Shown here in pieces: positions 6,386 to 13,207 of a stretch of 22,500 nt of DNA (its first letter is position 1; each line of letters opens with the position of its first letter). This stretch comes from Symbiodinium natans (lineage: Eukaryota > Sar > Dinophyceae > Suessiales > Symbiodiniaceae), in assembly GCA_905221605.1 (NCBI GenBank), contig CAJNDS010002392.1, positions 105,001 to 127,500 on the forward strand. The letters are read 5' to 3'. Both the position numbers and the translations under genes were made by a program. The notes beneath the pieces were generated by a model. That model saw only the letters and a program-made list of their open reading frames with translations. It was not told the origin of the DNA and made no database searches.

Positions 6386-6836
6386 GTACCTTATTGGGGT
6401 CCTTATTATAAGGGAAACCTACGTCTATTTTAGGGGCCCCCTATTTTCGTAAACCCCTTTCAGGGCTTGAAAGGCTTTAAGAGCCTGCAAGGGTTTAAGC
6501 TTTGCGGGCTTTAAGAGTTTCGCAAGGGCCTGTAGGGTTCAGGGTTTAGGCGTAGGGGCTTTAGGGGCTTGAAGGGTCTTAAGGGTCTCAGGGTTGTTTG
6601 ACGGGTTTGTAGGGTTTGAAGGGCTTTGTAGAGCTCTAAGGGTTTCAGCTTTAAGGGTTGTAAGGGTTTGTAGGGCTTAGGGTTTAGGGCTTCAAGGGTT
6701 TTAAGGGTTTGAGGGCTCTTTAGGGCTTTTATGGGCTTTAAGGGTTTTGAGTGCGTTTAGGGCTTGTAGGGTTTTTAGAGCTTTAAGAGTTTTAAGGGTT
6801 TCTGTTTAGTTAGGTTGTAGGGTTTTACCGAGTTTG
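6386..6836. repeat. Foldback remnant and degenerate GGGCTTTAAGGG field
   Basis: 6386-6430 (CCTTATTGGGGTCCTTATTATAAG core) resembles the foldback core and is a possible remnant. From about 6460 the sequence is a 370-bp field of heavily mutated TTTAGGG-like units (GGGTTT, GGGCTTTAAGGG, AGGGTTTGTAGGG) with no clear period and no coding island. Confidence 0.5.
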
Positions 6837-6859
6837 ATGGGCTTTGGGGGGGCTGGTGA

Positions 6860-7136
6860 GTACTGGCCAGCTTCATGGGATGTTTCCTTGGACCCTCTGC
6901 CGGACAATCTCGCAGGGGTACATCCTTACTTGGAGGGTCAGAGGACTTAGCAAGCAATGATCTAATAGCGTTGTAAGTAGGATAACTCCTATTAGGGTCC
7001 CTTGTCGGGGTATTTATAAGTCTACTTACTATCTACCCCAACAAGCAGGGGTACGAGTCTTGACCCCCTGAAAGCTGTCCTTCAAACCACCGAGAGGTTT
7101 TACGAGCAGCGGCCTCCTTGCGAAGGCCCAGGATGA
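6860..7136 (+). CDS. Two-part coding-like island with internal intron candidate
   Basis: The frame from 6860 reads VLASFMGCFLGPSAGQSRRG...SEDLASNDLIA and meets a consensus donor GTAAGT at 6973. A CAAGCAG acceptor ends at 7048, and the joined frame continues L-GTSLDPLKAVLQTTERFY...EQRPPCEGPG to TGA 7134-7136 in phase. Rival frames exist over the first part: plus 6837-6950, starting MGFGGAGEYWPASWDVSLDP, and minus 6775-6957. The island overlaps a diverged foldback copy (6928-7070), so part of this reading may be transposon sequence. Confidence 0.35.
6928..7070. mobile_element. Diverged foldback element copy
   Basis: It starts TACTTGGAGG like the left terminal repeat of 5193-5336, keeps ACTTAGxAAxCAAT, then a CTATTAGGGTCCCTTGTCGGGGTATTTATAAGT core aligned to the CATATTAGGGCACTTAAGGGGCTTATGAGT core, then GGTAC near the right end. 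Total length is close to the 144 bp of the intact copy. Inside, GTAAGTAG (6973-6980) is complementary to CTACTTAC (7022-7029), and TTGTCGGGGTA to TACCCCAACAA. Alignment is by eye; the terminal parts are weak. Confidence 0.45.
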
Positions 7137-7210
7137 CGAACCTAAACCCTAAACCCTAAACCCTAAACCCTAATCCCTAAACCCTAAACCCTAAACCGTA
7201 AACCCCAAAC
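7137..7210 (-). repeat. CCCTAAA array
   Basis: About ten CCCTAAA units with single-base variants. Confidence 0.9.
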
Positions 7211-7215
7211 CGCCA

Positions 7216-7345
7216 GGTATTCACTCCTTGAGAGTCGTGCGCTTGTGATTCTGCTGCCGTGCCCATAGTCATGTAGCATGAGATAGCCCGGCACAGTGCC
7301 ATGGTGGCCATGGTGTGTGCAGTCCGACAGGTTTGGGACGGGCCC
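7216..7345 (-). CDS. Minus-strand exon candidate
   Basis: On the minus strand an ATG at 7311 in good context (ACCATGG) reads MATMALCRAISCYMTMGTAA and on through ESQAHDSQGVNTWRFG toward the CCCTAAA array, with third positions mostly G or C. The frame is also open upstream of the ATG. Plus-strand frames are broken by stops here. A competing minus frame (7184-7381) is longer but ends in repeat translation. If real, it is one of few minus-strand genes in the window. Confidence 0.3.
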
Positions 7346-7379
7346 CGGCGAATCCAAGGGCAGAGATCTCACCAACCCC

Positions 7380-7428
7380 AACCCCTAAACCCTGAACCCT
7401 AAACCCTAAACCCTAAACCCTAAACACG
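7380..7428 (-). repeat. Short CCCTAAA array
   Basis: Six or seven CCCTAAA-type units. Confidence 0.9.
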
Positions 7429-7435
7429 AGTTCAG

Positions 7436-7527
7436 GGATGTGGGCTCTTCTGCAAAGTGCCACCCTTCCCAAACTCCCCAGGCTCGAGTGCGGAGTGCGG
7501 GGGAAGCTCCAGAAGGCCTCTGGCCTC
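7436..7527 (+). CDS. Exon candidate with ATG
   Basis: After GAGTTCAG, ATG at 7438 opens MWALLQSATLPKLPRLECGV followed by RGKLQKASGL and a TTTAGGG array that supplies GTTTAG. Unknown product. The unique sequence is entirely open in this frame. Confidence 0.3.
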
Positions 7528-8000
7528 GGGTTTAGGGTTTAGGGTTTAGGGTTTAGGGTTTAGGGCTTAAGGTTTAAGAGATTTAGGCATGCAGGGACTC
7601 AGGGATTTAGGGGTTTAGGGCGGAGGGTTTGCGACCTTCGTTTTGCGGCTTTCAGCGCGTTTAGGGTTGAAGGTTTCGAAACCAGAGTTAAGGTTCAGGG
7701 TTAGGGTCCCAAGTGGGCTCAAGGGTGTATGGGCAGGGCTTGTTTGGTTCATAGTGTTCTTGGAATGGGTTTTGTAGGGCTTTGTTACTTCAAAAGAGAA
7801 CGGAGTGACTGGGCCTTACATGCTATGCGTAGGATAAAACCCTGTTTTAACCCTACACTTTAACCCTCAACCCTCAACCCCAGGCCTAAACGTTAAACGC
7901 ACTCTCTCGAGGGCCAGACGCTCCGTAAACCCTAAACCCTAAATCATAAACCCTAAACCCTAAACCCTAATCCAAGTGCAGCACGCCCCAAGCACCAAAT
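7528..8000. repeat. TTTAGGG array, decayed sequence, then CCCTAAA
   Basis: Good TTTAGGG units at 7528-7566 decay into G/T-rich unique sequence to about 7770. A short open segment follows TTTGTAG at 7778-7850 (LCYFKRERSDWALHAMRRIK, then a stop); it could be an exon but is weak. CCCTAAA units return at 7855-7970. Confidence 0.6.
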
Positions 8001-8009
8001 CCTGAAACC

Positions 8010-8060
8010 CTAGAGATTGACGGATGCCAGAGAAAATCCAGAAAACGAGAGAAGTACAAG
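8010..8060 (+). CDS. Basic exon candidate
   Basis: An open frame reading LEIDGCQRKSRKREKYK ends exactly at AAG|GTTTAG, where a TTTAGGG array starts (8061). No clean acceptor lies upstream: the segment emerges from degenerate CCCTAAA units. Very short. Confidence 0.2.
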
Positions 8061-8160
8061 GTTTAGGATCTTAGGGTTTAGGGTTTAGGGTTAAGGGTCT
8101 TAGGGTTTTTTCTGGGTTTAGGACACGTGAAGGCTTATTGAAGTTTTTAGGGTTTAGGGT
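8061..8160 (+). repeat. Imperfect TTTAGGG array
   Basis: TTTAGGG units with TTAAGGG and TTTTAGGG variants and a short unique stretch at 8119-8140. Confidence 0.8.
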
Positions 8161-8161
8161 T

Positions 8162-8265
8162 CTTGGAGGATCTCCCTGCGCGCCTTTCCAGTCGGCATTT
8201 TTCCTCATAGGCCCCTTATGTAACCCTTGGTCTGACCCGTAGTGCCCACGAAACCATTTAGACAT
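8162..8265 (-). CDS. Minus-strand exon candidate
   Basis: On the minus strand GATTTCAG precedes ATG at 8265, opening MSKWFRGHYGSDQGLHKGPM and then RKNADWKGAQGDPPR before repeats. The acceptor is good. The ATG may be internal, since the frame extends upstream to about 8283. A plus frame (LEDLPARLSSRHFSS, then a stop) competes but is shorter. Confidence 0.3.
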
Positions 8266-8282
8266 CTGAAATCCATATCCCA

Positions 8283-8740
8283 AAACTCTAAAACCCTAGA
8301 CCCTAAACTCTAAACCCTAAACTTTAAACCCTAAACTCCCCAAACCCTAAACCTTAAACCCTAAACTCTGAACCTAATTTTTAGGGGTTTAGGGTTTTGT
8401 GATTTGGGGGCTTCGGGTTAACGCAGTTTAGGGTTTGGGGAGTTTATGGCCTTAGGGAGTTTAGGGTTTTAACAAGTAGCTTTATTGTGAGGTTTAAGAG
8501 GCTTAAGGAGTTTTGGTTTCAGGGTTTGGGACTCAGGGTTCTTAAAGAGGGTTCAGTGAGAGGTTCAGGGAGATTTGGGAGTTTAGGGCTTTTCAAGGTT
8601 TGGGGTCTGGAGTTTACAAGCCTTGGCCAACGCCAGAAAACCCTAAACCCCAAACCCTGAACCCCGAGCCCTGTAAACCCTAAACCCTAAACCCTCAACC
8701 CTCAACCCTCAACCCTCAACCCTAAACCCTAAACCCTAAA
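8283..8740. repeat. CCCTAAA / decayed TTTAGGG / CCCTAAA field
   Basis: CCCTAAA variants (8283-8370), then about 250 bp of decayed TTTAGGG-like sequence (8380-8620), then CCCTAAA and CCCTCAA units (8638-8740). No gene is seen. Confidence 0.8.
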
Positions 8741-8833
8741 CACCGCCAACTCGGCTCAAGCTTGTTTTTTGAGGGCGCCCCCGACAAAGCCAACCCCGAA
8801 CGTGTCAAAGCCACAGGGGCCAGAAAAACCTGA
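8741..8833 (+). CDS. Exon candidate, GC-ending codons
   Basis: The frame CAC CGC CAA CTC GGC encodes HRQLGSSLFFEGAPDKANPE then RVKATGARKT and TGA. Most codons in the second half end in G or C (GGC GCC CCC GAC AAA GCC AAC CCC GAA). There is no upstream AG within the frame start; the array ends AAACACC. Unknown product. Confidence 0.35.
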   Translation, partial: HRQLGSSLFFEGAPDKANPERVKATGARKT

Positions 8834-8992
8834 AACCTCTAAAGTCCCTGACGACCCTAAACCCTAAACCCTAAACCCTAAACCCTAAACCCTAAACCCC
8901 TAAAATCCCAAAAGCCCGAAAAGCTCTAAAGTCCCCAGGCAACCTAGCCCCCGACACCGCCTGAGTTCTAAATCCTCAGCCTCCAAGCCTGA
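8834..8992 (-). repeat. CCCTAAA array and degenerate spacer
   Basis: CCCTAAA units at 8854-8898 are followed by unique, mostly stop-containing sequence to 8992. Confidence 0.75.
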
Positions 8993-9106
8993 ACCCTGAA
9001 CCGAAAAACACCGAAGCTTGGGGAAACTCAAGCTGAAGACTCCACAAGCCCTCTCTCACCCCAACCCAACGAAGACCCTAAACCCCTGAACCTACCAGAG
9101 CACTAA
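8993..9106 (+). CDS. Hydrophilic ORF candidate
   Basis: A 37-codon open frame reads NRKTPKLGETQAEDSTSPLS then PQPNEDPKPLNLPEH and TAA at 9104. The composition (Pro, Glu, Asp, Ser, Thr) resembles a disordered tail. A second frame is also open. No clear splice borders. Confidence 0.25.
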   Translation, partial: TLNRKTPKLGETQAEDSTSPLSPQPNEDPKPLNLPEH

Positions 9107-9244
9107 GAATTACCCTCAGAAACCGTCAAAACCCCCAAACCCTAAACCCAAACCCCCAAACCCCAAACCCCAAACCCTAAACCCTAAACCCTAAACCCTA
9201 AACCCTAAACCCTAACCCCTAAAACCTAAACCCCTCGAAAAGCC
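9107..9244 (-). repeat. CCCTAAA array with variants
   Basis: CCCCAAA, then pure CCCTAAA units between about 9135 and 9235. Confidence 0.9.
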
Positions 9245-9325
9245 CTCAAGCCCTGCGACGTGCTGGACTCTGTACATAGAGAGCCGTGGGTTGCTGTCAG
9301 ACTCTACAGACAGTTTCAGCCCTAA
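9245..9325 (+). CDS. Exon candidate
   Basis: The frame CTC AAG CCC TGC GAC GTG encodes LKPCDVLDSVHREPWVAVRL then YRQFQP and TAA 9323. CCTCAAG (9244-9250) could be an acceptor directly before CCC TGC GAC. Third-position GC is moderate to high. Product unknown. Confidence 0.3.
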   Translation, partial: LKPCDVLDSVHREPWVAVRLYRQFQP

Positions 9326-9483
9326 CCACGATAACAGCTTGGGTTTAGGGTTTCGGGGGTTTGGGGTTTAGGGTTTGGGGTCTAGGGTTTGGGGTTTAGG
9401 GTTTAGAGTTTGGTGTCTGGAGTTTAGGGTTTGGGGGTTAGGGCTGTTTCGGGGGTTTTGGGTTTAGGGGGTTTGGGGTTTGG
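9326..9483 (+). repeat. TTTAGGG and TTTGGGG array
   Basis: Mixed units from 9340 on, including GTCTGGAG and GGGGGTTTGG variants. Confidence 0.85.
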
Positions 9484-9611
9484 GGGAGTACTGGACCCCA
9501 AACCCTACGCCACAAACTCTGCGCCCTAAACACTCAGTCGTAGAACGCCATCAAGCTGTGAACAAAGCCCTAAACCCTAAACCCTGAAGCCTAAACCCTA
9601 AACCTTAAACC
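9484..9611 (+). other. Short open island and CCCTAAA units
   Basis: 9484-9560 is unique and open in one frame (EYWTPNPTPQTLRPKHSVVE then RHQAVNKALN) before CCCTAAA units. Much of the peptide is repeat-like, so a gene is not claimed. Confidence 0.3.
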
Positions 9612-9731
9612 CTCTGCCATGACGTTGGGGTTCCGGAGACCTTTGCGGAATCCTCTAAAACTTTTGGGAATGCAGGGGCCCTAGAACAGAACAGAACAGT
9701 ACGAGTGCGAAACCTTCGCCCTAAACCCTAA
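9612..9731 (+). CDS. Exon candidate
   Basis: A 39-codon frame reads LCHDVGVPETFAESSKTFGN then AGALEQNRTVRVRNLRPKP to TAA. A rival frame from ATG 9619 gives MTLGFRRPLRNPLKLLGMQG and a stop. Includes a small (AACAG)3 direct repeat at about 9686-9700. No firm splice sites. Confidence 0.3.
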   Translation, partial: LCHDVGVPETFAESSKTFGNAGALEQNRTVRVRNLRPKP

Positions 9732-9893
9732 ATTATAAACCCTAAACCCTAAACCCTAAACCCTGAACCCTAAACCCTAAACCCTAAACCCTAAACCCTA
9801 AACCCTAAACCCTAAACCCTAAACCCTAAACCCCAAACCCTAAACCCCAAACCCTAAACCCTTAACCCTAAACCCTAAACCCTAAACCCAACC
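9732..9893 (-). repeat. CCCTAAA array
   Basis: About 22 CCCTAAA units with CCCCAAA and CCCTTAA variants toward the end. Confidence 0.95.
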
Positions 9894-9911
9894 CGGGGCT
9901 CGGTCCTCCCA

Positions 9912-10010
9912 GCTCTCACCGACAGCAACCTCGGATCGTCGATGGTAGAGGGGCTAACCTGGGAGAATGGCGTCCGGAGCCTCTGTAGGGCTGCCGAGGA
10001 CGAGGCCCAA
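9912..10010 (+). CDS. Good exon candidate, acidic
   Basis: A pyrimidine-rich acceptor (GGTCCTCCCAG, 9901-9911) opens CT|CTC ACC GAC AGC AAC encoding LTDSNLGSSMVEGLTWENGV then RSLCRAAEDEAQ. Codons are mostly G or C ending. GTCCGG at 10011 could be a donor in phase 0. The frame is open from 9894 to beyond 10080. I do not recognise the family. Confidence 0.45.
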
Positions 10011-10013
10011 GTC

Positions 10014-10200
10014 CGGGGTTTGGGGCTTGGGGTTTGGGGTTTGGGGTTTTGGGTTTGGGGTTTGGGGTTTGGGGTTTAGGGTTTAGGGTTTAGCCCAAGT
10101 AACTCTCTCCCTGAACCCGAAATTCTAAGCCCTCCGGGCTTGGGGTGTAGGGTCTAGGTTTGCTCAGGCTGTAGGCCTTCGGGTAAGTTTACGGTTTAGG
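10014..10200 (+). repeat. TTTGGGG array and unique spacer
   Basis: A nearly pure TTTGGGG array (10016-10078) turns into TTTAGGG (10078-10094), followed by unique sequence with no supported gene. Confidence 0.85.
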
Positions 10201-10207
10201 GTCTCAG

Positions 10208-10351
10208 GTTTACGGGGGTACGGGCCCAGATTGAGGCAGTTTTTGTTGATGTTTCCTGTCGCTGGGGTGGGTTCAGGGCTTAGGCTTTACCCGTCAGGAG
10301 CCTGAGTCGCACCCAGGGATGCTATACAAGACCCTGGACCCTAGACCCTAA
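10208..10351 (+). CDS. Two weak exon candidates
   Basis: After TCTCAG (10207) a frame reads FTGVRAQIEAVFVDVSCRWG to a GTGGGT at about 10267. After CCGTCAG (10297) another reads EPESHPGMLYKTLDPRP and stops in CCCTAAA. The two do not join in phase with the obvious sites, so at least one call or border is wrong. Confidence 0.2.
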
Positions 10352-10425
10352 ACCCTAAACCCGAAACCCTAAACCCTAAACCCTAAACCCTAAGCCCTAA
10401 ACCCTAAACCCTAAACCCTAAACCG
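10328..10425 (-). repeat. CCCTAAA array
   Basis: Twelve or so CCCTAAA units with CCCGAAA and CCCTAAG variants. Confidence 0.95.
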
Positions 10426-10509
10426 ATCGACGCCGACGAGAAGAGCCAGGACGTCAGCATCCTCCATGCCTTACATAGAGGGTTCTTAAGGGAGGCTGGG
10501 AAACCCTAA
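10426..10509 (+). CDS. Good exon candidate
   Basis: The frame ATC GAC GCC GAC GAG AAG encodes IDADEKSQDVSILHALHRGF then LREAGKP, stopping in CCCTAAA. The first 15 codons nearly all end in G or C. GACGAG|AAG at 10440 is a possible acceptor; GGGTTC near 10480 holds a possible donor. The Asp-rich start vaguely recalls a calcium-binding loop but lacks the full EF-hand spacing, so I do not assign it. Confidence 0.4.
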   Translation: MDADEKSQDVSILHALHRGFLREAGKP

Positions 10510-10634
10510 ACTCGAAACCCTCAACCCAAAACCCTATACCCTAAACCCAAAACCCTAAACCCCTCCCTCAAGAGCCCTTAACCCTAAGCCCTAAGCCCTA
10601 AACCCTAACTCCACTTGAACCCCCGCTCCCTTAA
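10510..10634 (-). repeat. Degenerate CCCTAAA units
   Basis: CCCAAAACCCTATACCC and CCCTAAGCCC variants with a short C-rich spacer. Confidence 0.8.
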
Positions 10635-10742
10635 GAACCCCATAACACCTGTGAGATCGGACGCGTCCCCGACATCTCCGACTCCAAGCAACGGGCGAAG
10701 GTCATCGGCAAGATGGAGATCCCCCCAGACCCTAAACCCTAA
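10635..10742 (+). CDS. Good exon candidate
   Basis: The frame from 10635 reads EPHNTCEIGRVPDISDSKQR then AKVIGKMEIPPD, ending in a CCCTAAA array. Codons GAG ATC GGA CGC GTC CCC GAC ATC TCC GAC TCC AAG are almost all G or C ending, the typical dinoflagellate bias. Family not recognised. It lies 125 bp after the 10426 island on the same strand and could belong to the same gene, but I found no phase-proven junction. Confidence 0.45.
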   Translation, partial: EPHNTCEIGRVPDISDSKQRAKVIGKMEIPPDPKP

Positions 10743-10797
10743 ACCCTAAACCCTAAACCCTAAACCCGAAACCCGAAACCCTAAACCCTAAACGCAG
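10743..10797 (-). repeat. CCCTAAA array
   Basis: CCCTAAA with two CCCGAAA units, ending AACGCAG, a potential acceptor for the next island. Confidence 0.9.
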
Positions 10798-10915
10798 TTT
10801 GGGATGCTGCTGAAGATCGCTCGGGAGGGTGAGCAGCTGCCACCAGCAGCACCCGCTGCGGCGCCATCGACTCCGCCTGGCAGTGTGTTGAAATGGAAGC
10901 TATACTCAATCCACC
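10798..10915 (+). CDS. Good exon candidate, Pro/Ala-rich
   Basis: After AACGCAG the frame TTT GGG ATG CTG CTG encodes FGMLLKIAREGEQLPPAAPA then AAPSTPPGSVLKWKLYSIHP. ATG at 10804 could be a start, but the acceptor suggests an internal exon. The amphipathic start passes into a Pro/Ala linker. Beyond 10915 the frame continues only as repeat-derived Lys-Pro-Tyr sequence, so I end it there. Confidence 0.45.
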
Positions 10916-11185
10916 CTTCTAACCCTACAAACCCTAAACCTTACAGCCATAAACCCTATAAACCCTTAAGTCCTAAAGTAGCCTGTAAACCCTCAAGCCG
11001 TAAACCTTGTAAATCCCCACCCAGTAAGCCCTGCACCCAAAAACAATCCCGATCCCTCAGCCCTGAACCCCATGGACCCCAACCCCCTTAAGCCCTCAGC
11101 CCGATAAACCCTAGCCCCCAAGCCCCGTGCACCCCAAACCCTCAAAGCGCGGAAGCCCTTAGGCCCCAAATCCCACCAATCCAAA
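10916..11185 (-). repeat. Decayed CCCTAAA-like field
   Basis: CCCTACAAACCC, AAGCCCT and similar units, progressively decayed. Open frames on both strands here are repeat-driven. Confidence 0.7.
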
Positions 11186-11430
11186 CACAAAACCCTAAAC
11201 CCCTAAACCGCTAAACCCCTAAACCCCTAAACCCCTAAACCCCTAAACCCCTAAACCCCTAAACCCCTAAACCCCTAAACCCCTAAACACCTAAACCCCT
11301 AAACCCCTAAACCCCTAAACCCCTAAACCCCTAAACCCCTAAACCCCTAAACCCCTAAACCCCTAAACCCCTAAACCCCTAAACCCCTAAACCCCTAAAC
11401 CCCTAAACCCCTAAACCCCTAAACCCCAAA
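11186..11430 (-). repeat. Pure octamer array (CCCCTAAA)
   Basis: About 29 tandem copies of CCCCTAAA (TTTAGGGG on the other strand), with single exceptions near 11206 (CCGCTAAA) and 11286 (CACCTAAA). It is far more homogeneous than neighbouring heptamers, so the 8-bp unit was amplified recently as a block. Confidence 0.95.
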
Positions 11431-11438
11431 CCCTAAAG

Positions 11439-11519
11439 AGAGAGGATCCTCGGCAGCAGTTGCTGGACGCCTTGCGGCATCCCACCAGCCAGAAGGCCCA
11501 CTGGCTGAGGGAGTGCTTG
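11439..11519 (+). CDS. Good exon candidate
   Basis: The frame AGA GAG GAT CCT CGG CAG CAG encodes REDPRQQLLDALRHPTSQKA then HWLRECLG. It looks like part of an amphipathic helix. It runs directly into a TTTAGGG array offering GTTTAG. AG dinucleotides at 11438 or 11440 would be the acceptor, without a pyrimidine tract. Confidence 0.4.
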
Positions 11520-11612
11520 GGGTTTAGGGTTTAGGGTTTAGGGTTTAGGGTTTAGGGTTTAGGGTTTAGGGTTTAGGGTTTAGGATTTTAGGGTTTTAGG
11601 GTTTAGGGTTTA
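11520..11612 (+). repeat. TTTAGGG array
   Basis: About 13 units with TTTTAGGG variants at the 3' end. Confidence 0.95.
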
Positions 11613-11721
11613 GGGTCTTCAAGTTGTGGCCCCATGCGTGGGTCCTGGTTTAGGGTTCAGGGGTTCTGGTGCTTCAAGAAGGACCGACCACCTCGTCTAC
11701 GGCACCTATATCAGGGTTTAG
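11613..11721 (+). CDS. Two short exon candidates
   Basis: 11613-11646 lies between TTTAG and GTTTAG (alternative reading VFKLWPHAWVLV and a stop). 11661-11721 follows TTCAG and reads GSGASRRTDHLVYGTYIRV to a TAG made by the next array; another frame there reads WCFKKDRPPRLRHLYQ. Both are too short for certainty. Confidence 0.2.
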
Positions 11722-11770
11722 GGTTTAGAGTTTAGGGTTTAGGGTTTAGGGTTTAGGGTTTAGGGTTTAG
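11714..11770 (+). repeat. TTTAGGG array
   Basis: Eight units with one GAGTTTAG variant. Its last TTTAG directly precedes the open island at 11771. Confidence 0.95.
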
Positions 11771-11851
11771 GGTTACATGGGCTGCTTGGTACGACCAACC
11801 TGTAAGGGACATACTAAGCTAGAGTCCTATAAGCGCGAACTCGAAACCTAA
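11771..11851 (+). CDS. Exon candidate starting at TTTAG
   Basis: Immediately after TTTAG the frame reads GYMGCLVRPTCKGHTKLESY then KRELET and TAA at 11849. Two Cys and a basic tail; product unknown. A further short open stretch (about 11865-11900, RAWRPYAKPQS) follows. Confidence 0.3.
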   Translation, partial: GYMGCLVRPTCKGHTKLESYKRELET

Positions 11852-11968
11852 ACCCCAAAGCTCTAGAGCCTGGCGCCCTTACGCCAAGCCTCAATCCTAA
11901 GGGACAGAACTCTAAACCCTAAGCCCTAAACCCCGAACCCTAAACCCGAAACCCTAGACCCTAAACAG
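11852..11968 (-). repeat. Spacer and degenerate CCCTAAA
   Basis: Unique sequence to 11905, then CCCTAAG and CCCGAAA units up to AAACAG at 11968. Confidence 0.7.
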
Positions 11969-12063
11969 AAGCCGAAATTCTACGCCCTAAATCTCTCAAC
12001 CTTAACTTGGAAACGCTGGACCTTCTACGGCATTGCGGGGCAACCGGGCATAGCCAGTGAAGG
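11969..12063 (+). CDS. Good exon candidate
   Basis: After AAACAG the frame AAG CCG AAA TTC TAC encodes KPKFYALNLSTLTWKRWTFY then GIAGQPGIASE, meeting a strong donor GTGAGG at 12064 (unspliced it stops at 12065-12067). The borders and 32 open codons together make this one of the better islands. Family unknown. Confidence 0.4.
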
Positions 12064-12106
12064 GTGAGGGTTTTGGGTTCAGGACGAAGGCGACGGGAGG
12101 GTTTAA

Positions 12107-12235
12107 GGCTTCGTGTTTAGGGGTAAAGGCCTGAGGGTAGTTGCATGGTCCCTTCATGGGGTCCCTCAACGTGCGTTAGATGTTTGCAGGCTGCCTAGAG
12201 AACCTTTAAACCCCACCCTGTATCATGAATCATAA
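12107..12235 (+). CDS. Exon candidate, 42 codons
   Basis: A unique stretch is open from just after a TAA at 12104 and reads GFVFRGKGLRVVAWSLHGVP then QRALDVCRLPREPLNPTLYH and a stop at 12233. It contains no heptamer repeat until its end. An AG at 12119 or 12134 may be the true start. A second frame (12083 on, TKATGGFKASCLGVKA) joins the previous exon in phase and competes. Confidence 0.35.
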   Translation, partial: GFVFRGKGLRVVAWSLHGVPQRALDVCRLPREPLNPTLYHES

Positions 12236-12337
12236 CCCAAAACCCTAAACCCTAAACCCTAAACCCTAAACCCTAAACCGTAGACCCTAGACCCTAAACC
12301 CTAATAAACATTCGCCTGCGTAGAGCTCCCAAAGTAA
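12236..12337 (-). repeat. CCCTAAA array and spacer
   Basis: CCCTAAA units to 12303, then unique sequence with stops. Confidence 0.8.
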
Positions 12338-12427
12338 ACTGGGCAAGTAGATTTTCGATGCCAGGACTTCACCCTCGGACATCCACTGCGCGTGGCAGGC
12401 GGCGGGTACTTGAGTTCAGAGTTTTAA
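12338..12427 (+). CDS. Exon candidate
   Basis: The frame reads TGQVDFRCQDFTLGHPLRVA then GGGYLSSEF, stopping in the next repeat. CAAGTAG (ending 12350) and GATGCCAG (ending 12364) are possible acceptors, and GTACTTGAG near 12406 a possible donor (the same nonamer marks the end of the Cys-rich exon at 4389). Product unknown. Confidence 0.3.
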   Translation, partial: TGQVDFRCQDFTLGHPLRVAGGGYLSSEF

Positions 12428-12566
12428 GGTTTTGGGGTTTAGGGTTTCAGGGTGTTAAGGTTTTAGGGTTTTAGGGTTTTGGGTTTCAGGGTGTTAAGGT
12501 TTTAGGGTTTTAGGGTTTAGGGTTTCAGGGTATTAAGGTTTTGGGGTTTAGGGTTTTAGGGTTTAG
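12421..12566 (+). repeat. 39-bp higher-order TTTAGGG repeat
   Basis: The block TTTCAGGGTGTTAAGGTTTT recurs with its C at 12448, 12487 and 12526, an exact 39-bp period. Each unit is built from TTTAGGG, TTTTAGGG, TTTCAGGG and GTTAAGG modules. Confidence 0.85.
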
Positions 12567-12623
12567 GCTTACCTTGCAGTGTCGCAGTGGCAGGACTCAT
12601 TCTTCTACAGGGTTCATGCCTAA
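12567..12623 (+). CDS. Short exon candidate after TTTAG
   Basis: Directly after TTTAG the frame reads AYLAVSQWQDSFFYRVHA and TAA. An alternative is a smaller exon between TTGCAG (12578) and CTACAG. Short. Confidence 0.2.
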   Translation, partial: AYLAVSQWQDSFFYRVHA

Positions 12624-12683
12624 CCCCTAACCCCTAAACCCTAAACCCTAAACCCTAAACCCCAAACAAGTAAATATCGGAGG

Positions 12684-12728
12684 ATGGCCTGCGATGGCCA
12701 GAGTCACGGTGGCGAGAAGGCCTTTTAG
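12684..12728 (+). CDS. Short exon candidate with ATG
   Basis: ATG GCC TGC GAT GGC CAG encodes MACDGQSHGGEKAF, ending at a TAG formed by TTTTAGGG. ACAAG at 12670 could be an acceptor. Two other frames are open. Confidence 0.15.
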   Translation: MACDGQSHGGEKAF

Positions 12729-12964
12729 GGTTTCAGGGTTTAAAGTTTGGGGTTTAGGGTTCAGGGTTCAAGGTTTAGGGTTTAGGGTTACCCAGGGGCA
12801 GCCCTTATTCCTTTTTTTGGCTAGGGTTTAGGGTTTAGGGTTTAGGGTTTGGGATATAGGGTTTAGGGTTTAGGGTTCAGGGTTCAGGGTTTAGAGTTTA
12901 GGGTTTAGGTCCTGAAAGCCTAAACCCTGCACCTTGTTGTTAAATGCCCGGTTTAGGGTTTTAG
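12729..12964 (+). repeat. TTTAGGG and TTCAGGG arrays
   Basis: Arrays separated by short unique bits (12790-12820, 12910-12950). The last unit ends TTTTAG at 12964. Confidence 0.85.
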
Positions 12965-13052
12965 GGTGCTCTTGGACCCAGGATGGTAATTTGCCTTGTG
13001 TCAAGGAAGAAGACTCGTACCCCTAAGGTTGTGCCCCGAAAGGTTCCCCTAA
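12965..13052 (+). CDS. Basic exon candidate, TTTAG to GTATAC
   Basis: After TTTTAG the frame reads GALGPRMVICLVSRKKTRTP then KVVPRKVPL and meets GTATAC at 13053. Strongly basic. 88 bp of unique sequence fully open in this frame. The phase does not fit the next island with the obvious sites. Confidence 0.3.
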
Positions 13053-13092
13053 GTATACGTTTAGGGTTTAGGGTTTAGGGTTTCGGGTTTAG

Positions 13093-13145
13093 GATCTTCA
13101 AAAAGGGTCTCCAAACCCCCAAGGGTACAACCTTAAGAGTCCAAG
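13093..13145 (+). CDS. Exon candidate upstream of telomeric mini-intron
   Basis: After TTTAG the frame G|ATC TTC AAA AAG GGT encodes IFKKGLQTPKGTTLRVQ and ends at CCAAG|GTAGAA in phase 1. The next island (13208) continues it in phase. Confidence 0.35.
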
Positions 13146-13207
13146 GTAGAAAGGGTTTAGGGTTTAGGGTTTAGGGTTTAGGGTTTAGGGTTTAGGGTTT
13201 AGGGTAG
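13146..13207 (+). other. Candidate 62-bp intron made of TTTAGGG
   Basis: The segment is GTAGAAA, then about seven GGGTTTA units, then GGGTAG. It is bordered by a direct repeat GGTAGAA (13145-13151 and 13203-13209), as expected for an insertion with target duplication. GT and AG both come from the duplicated GTAG. Removing it joins two open frames in phase (GAA codon at the junction). Confidence 0.4.

Noticed and set aside
10208-10509. A continuous gene linking 9912, 10208, 10298, 10426, 10635 and 10798
   Set aside because: Same strand and similar codon bias for some, but I could not find splice sites giving consistent phases throughout.
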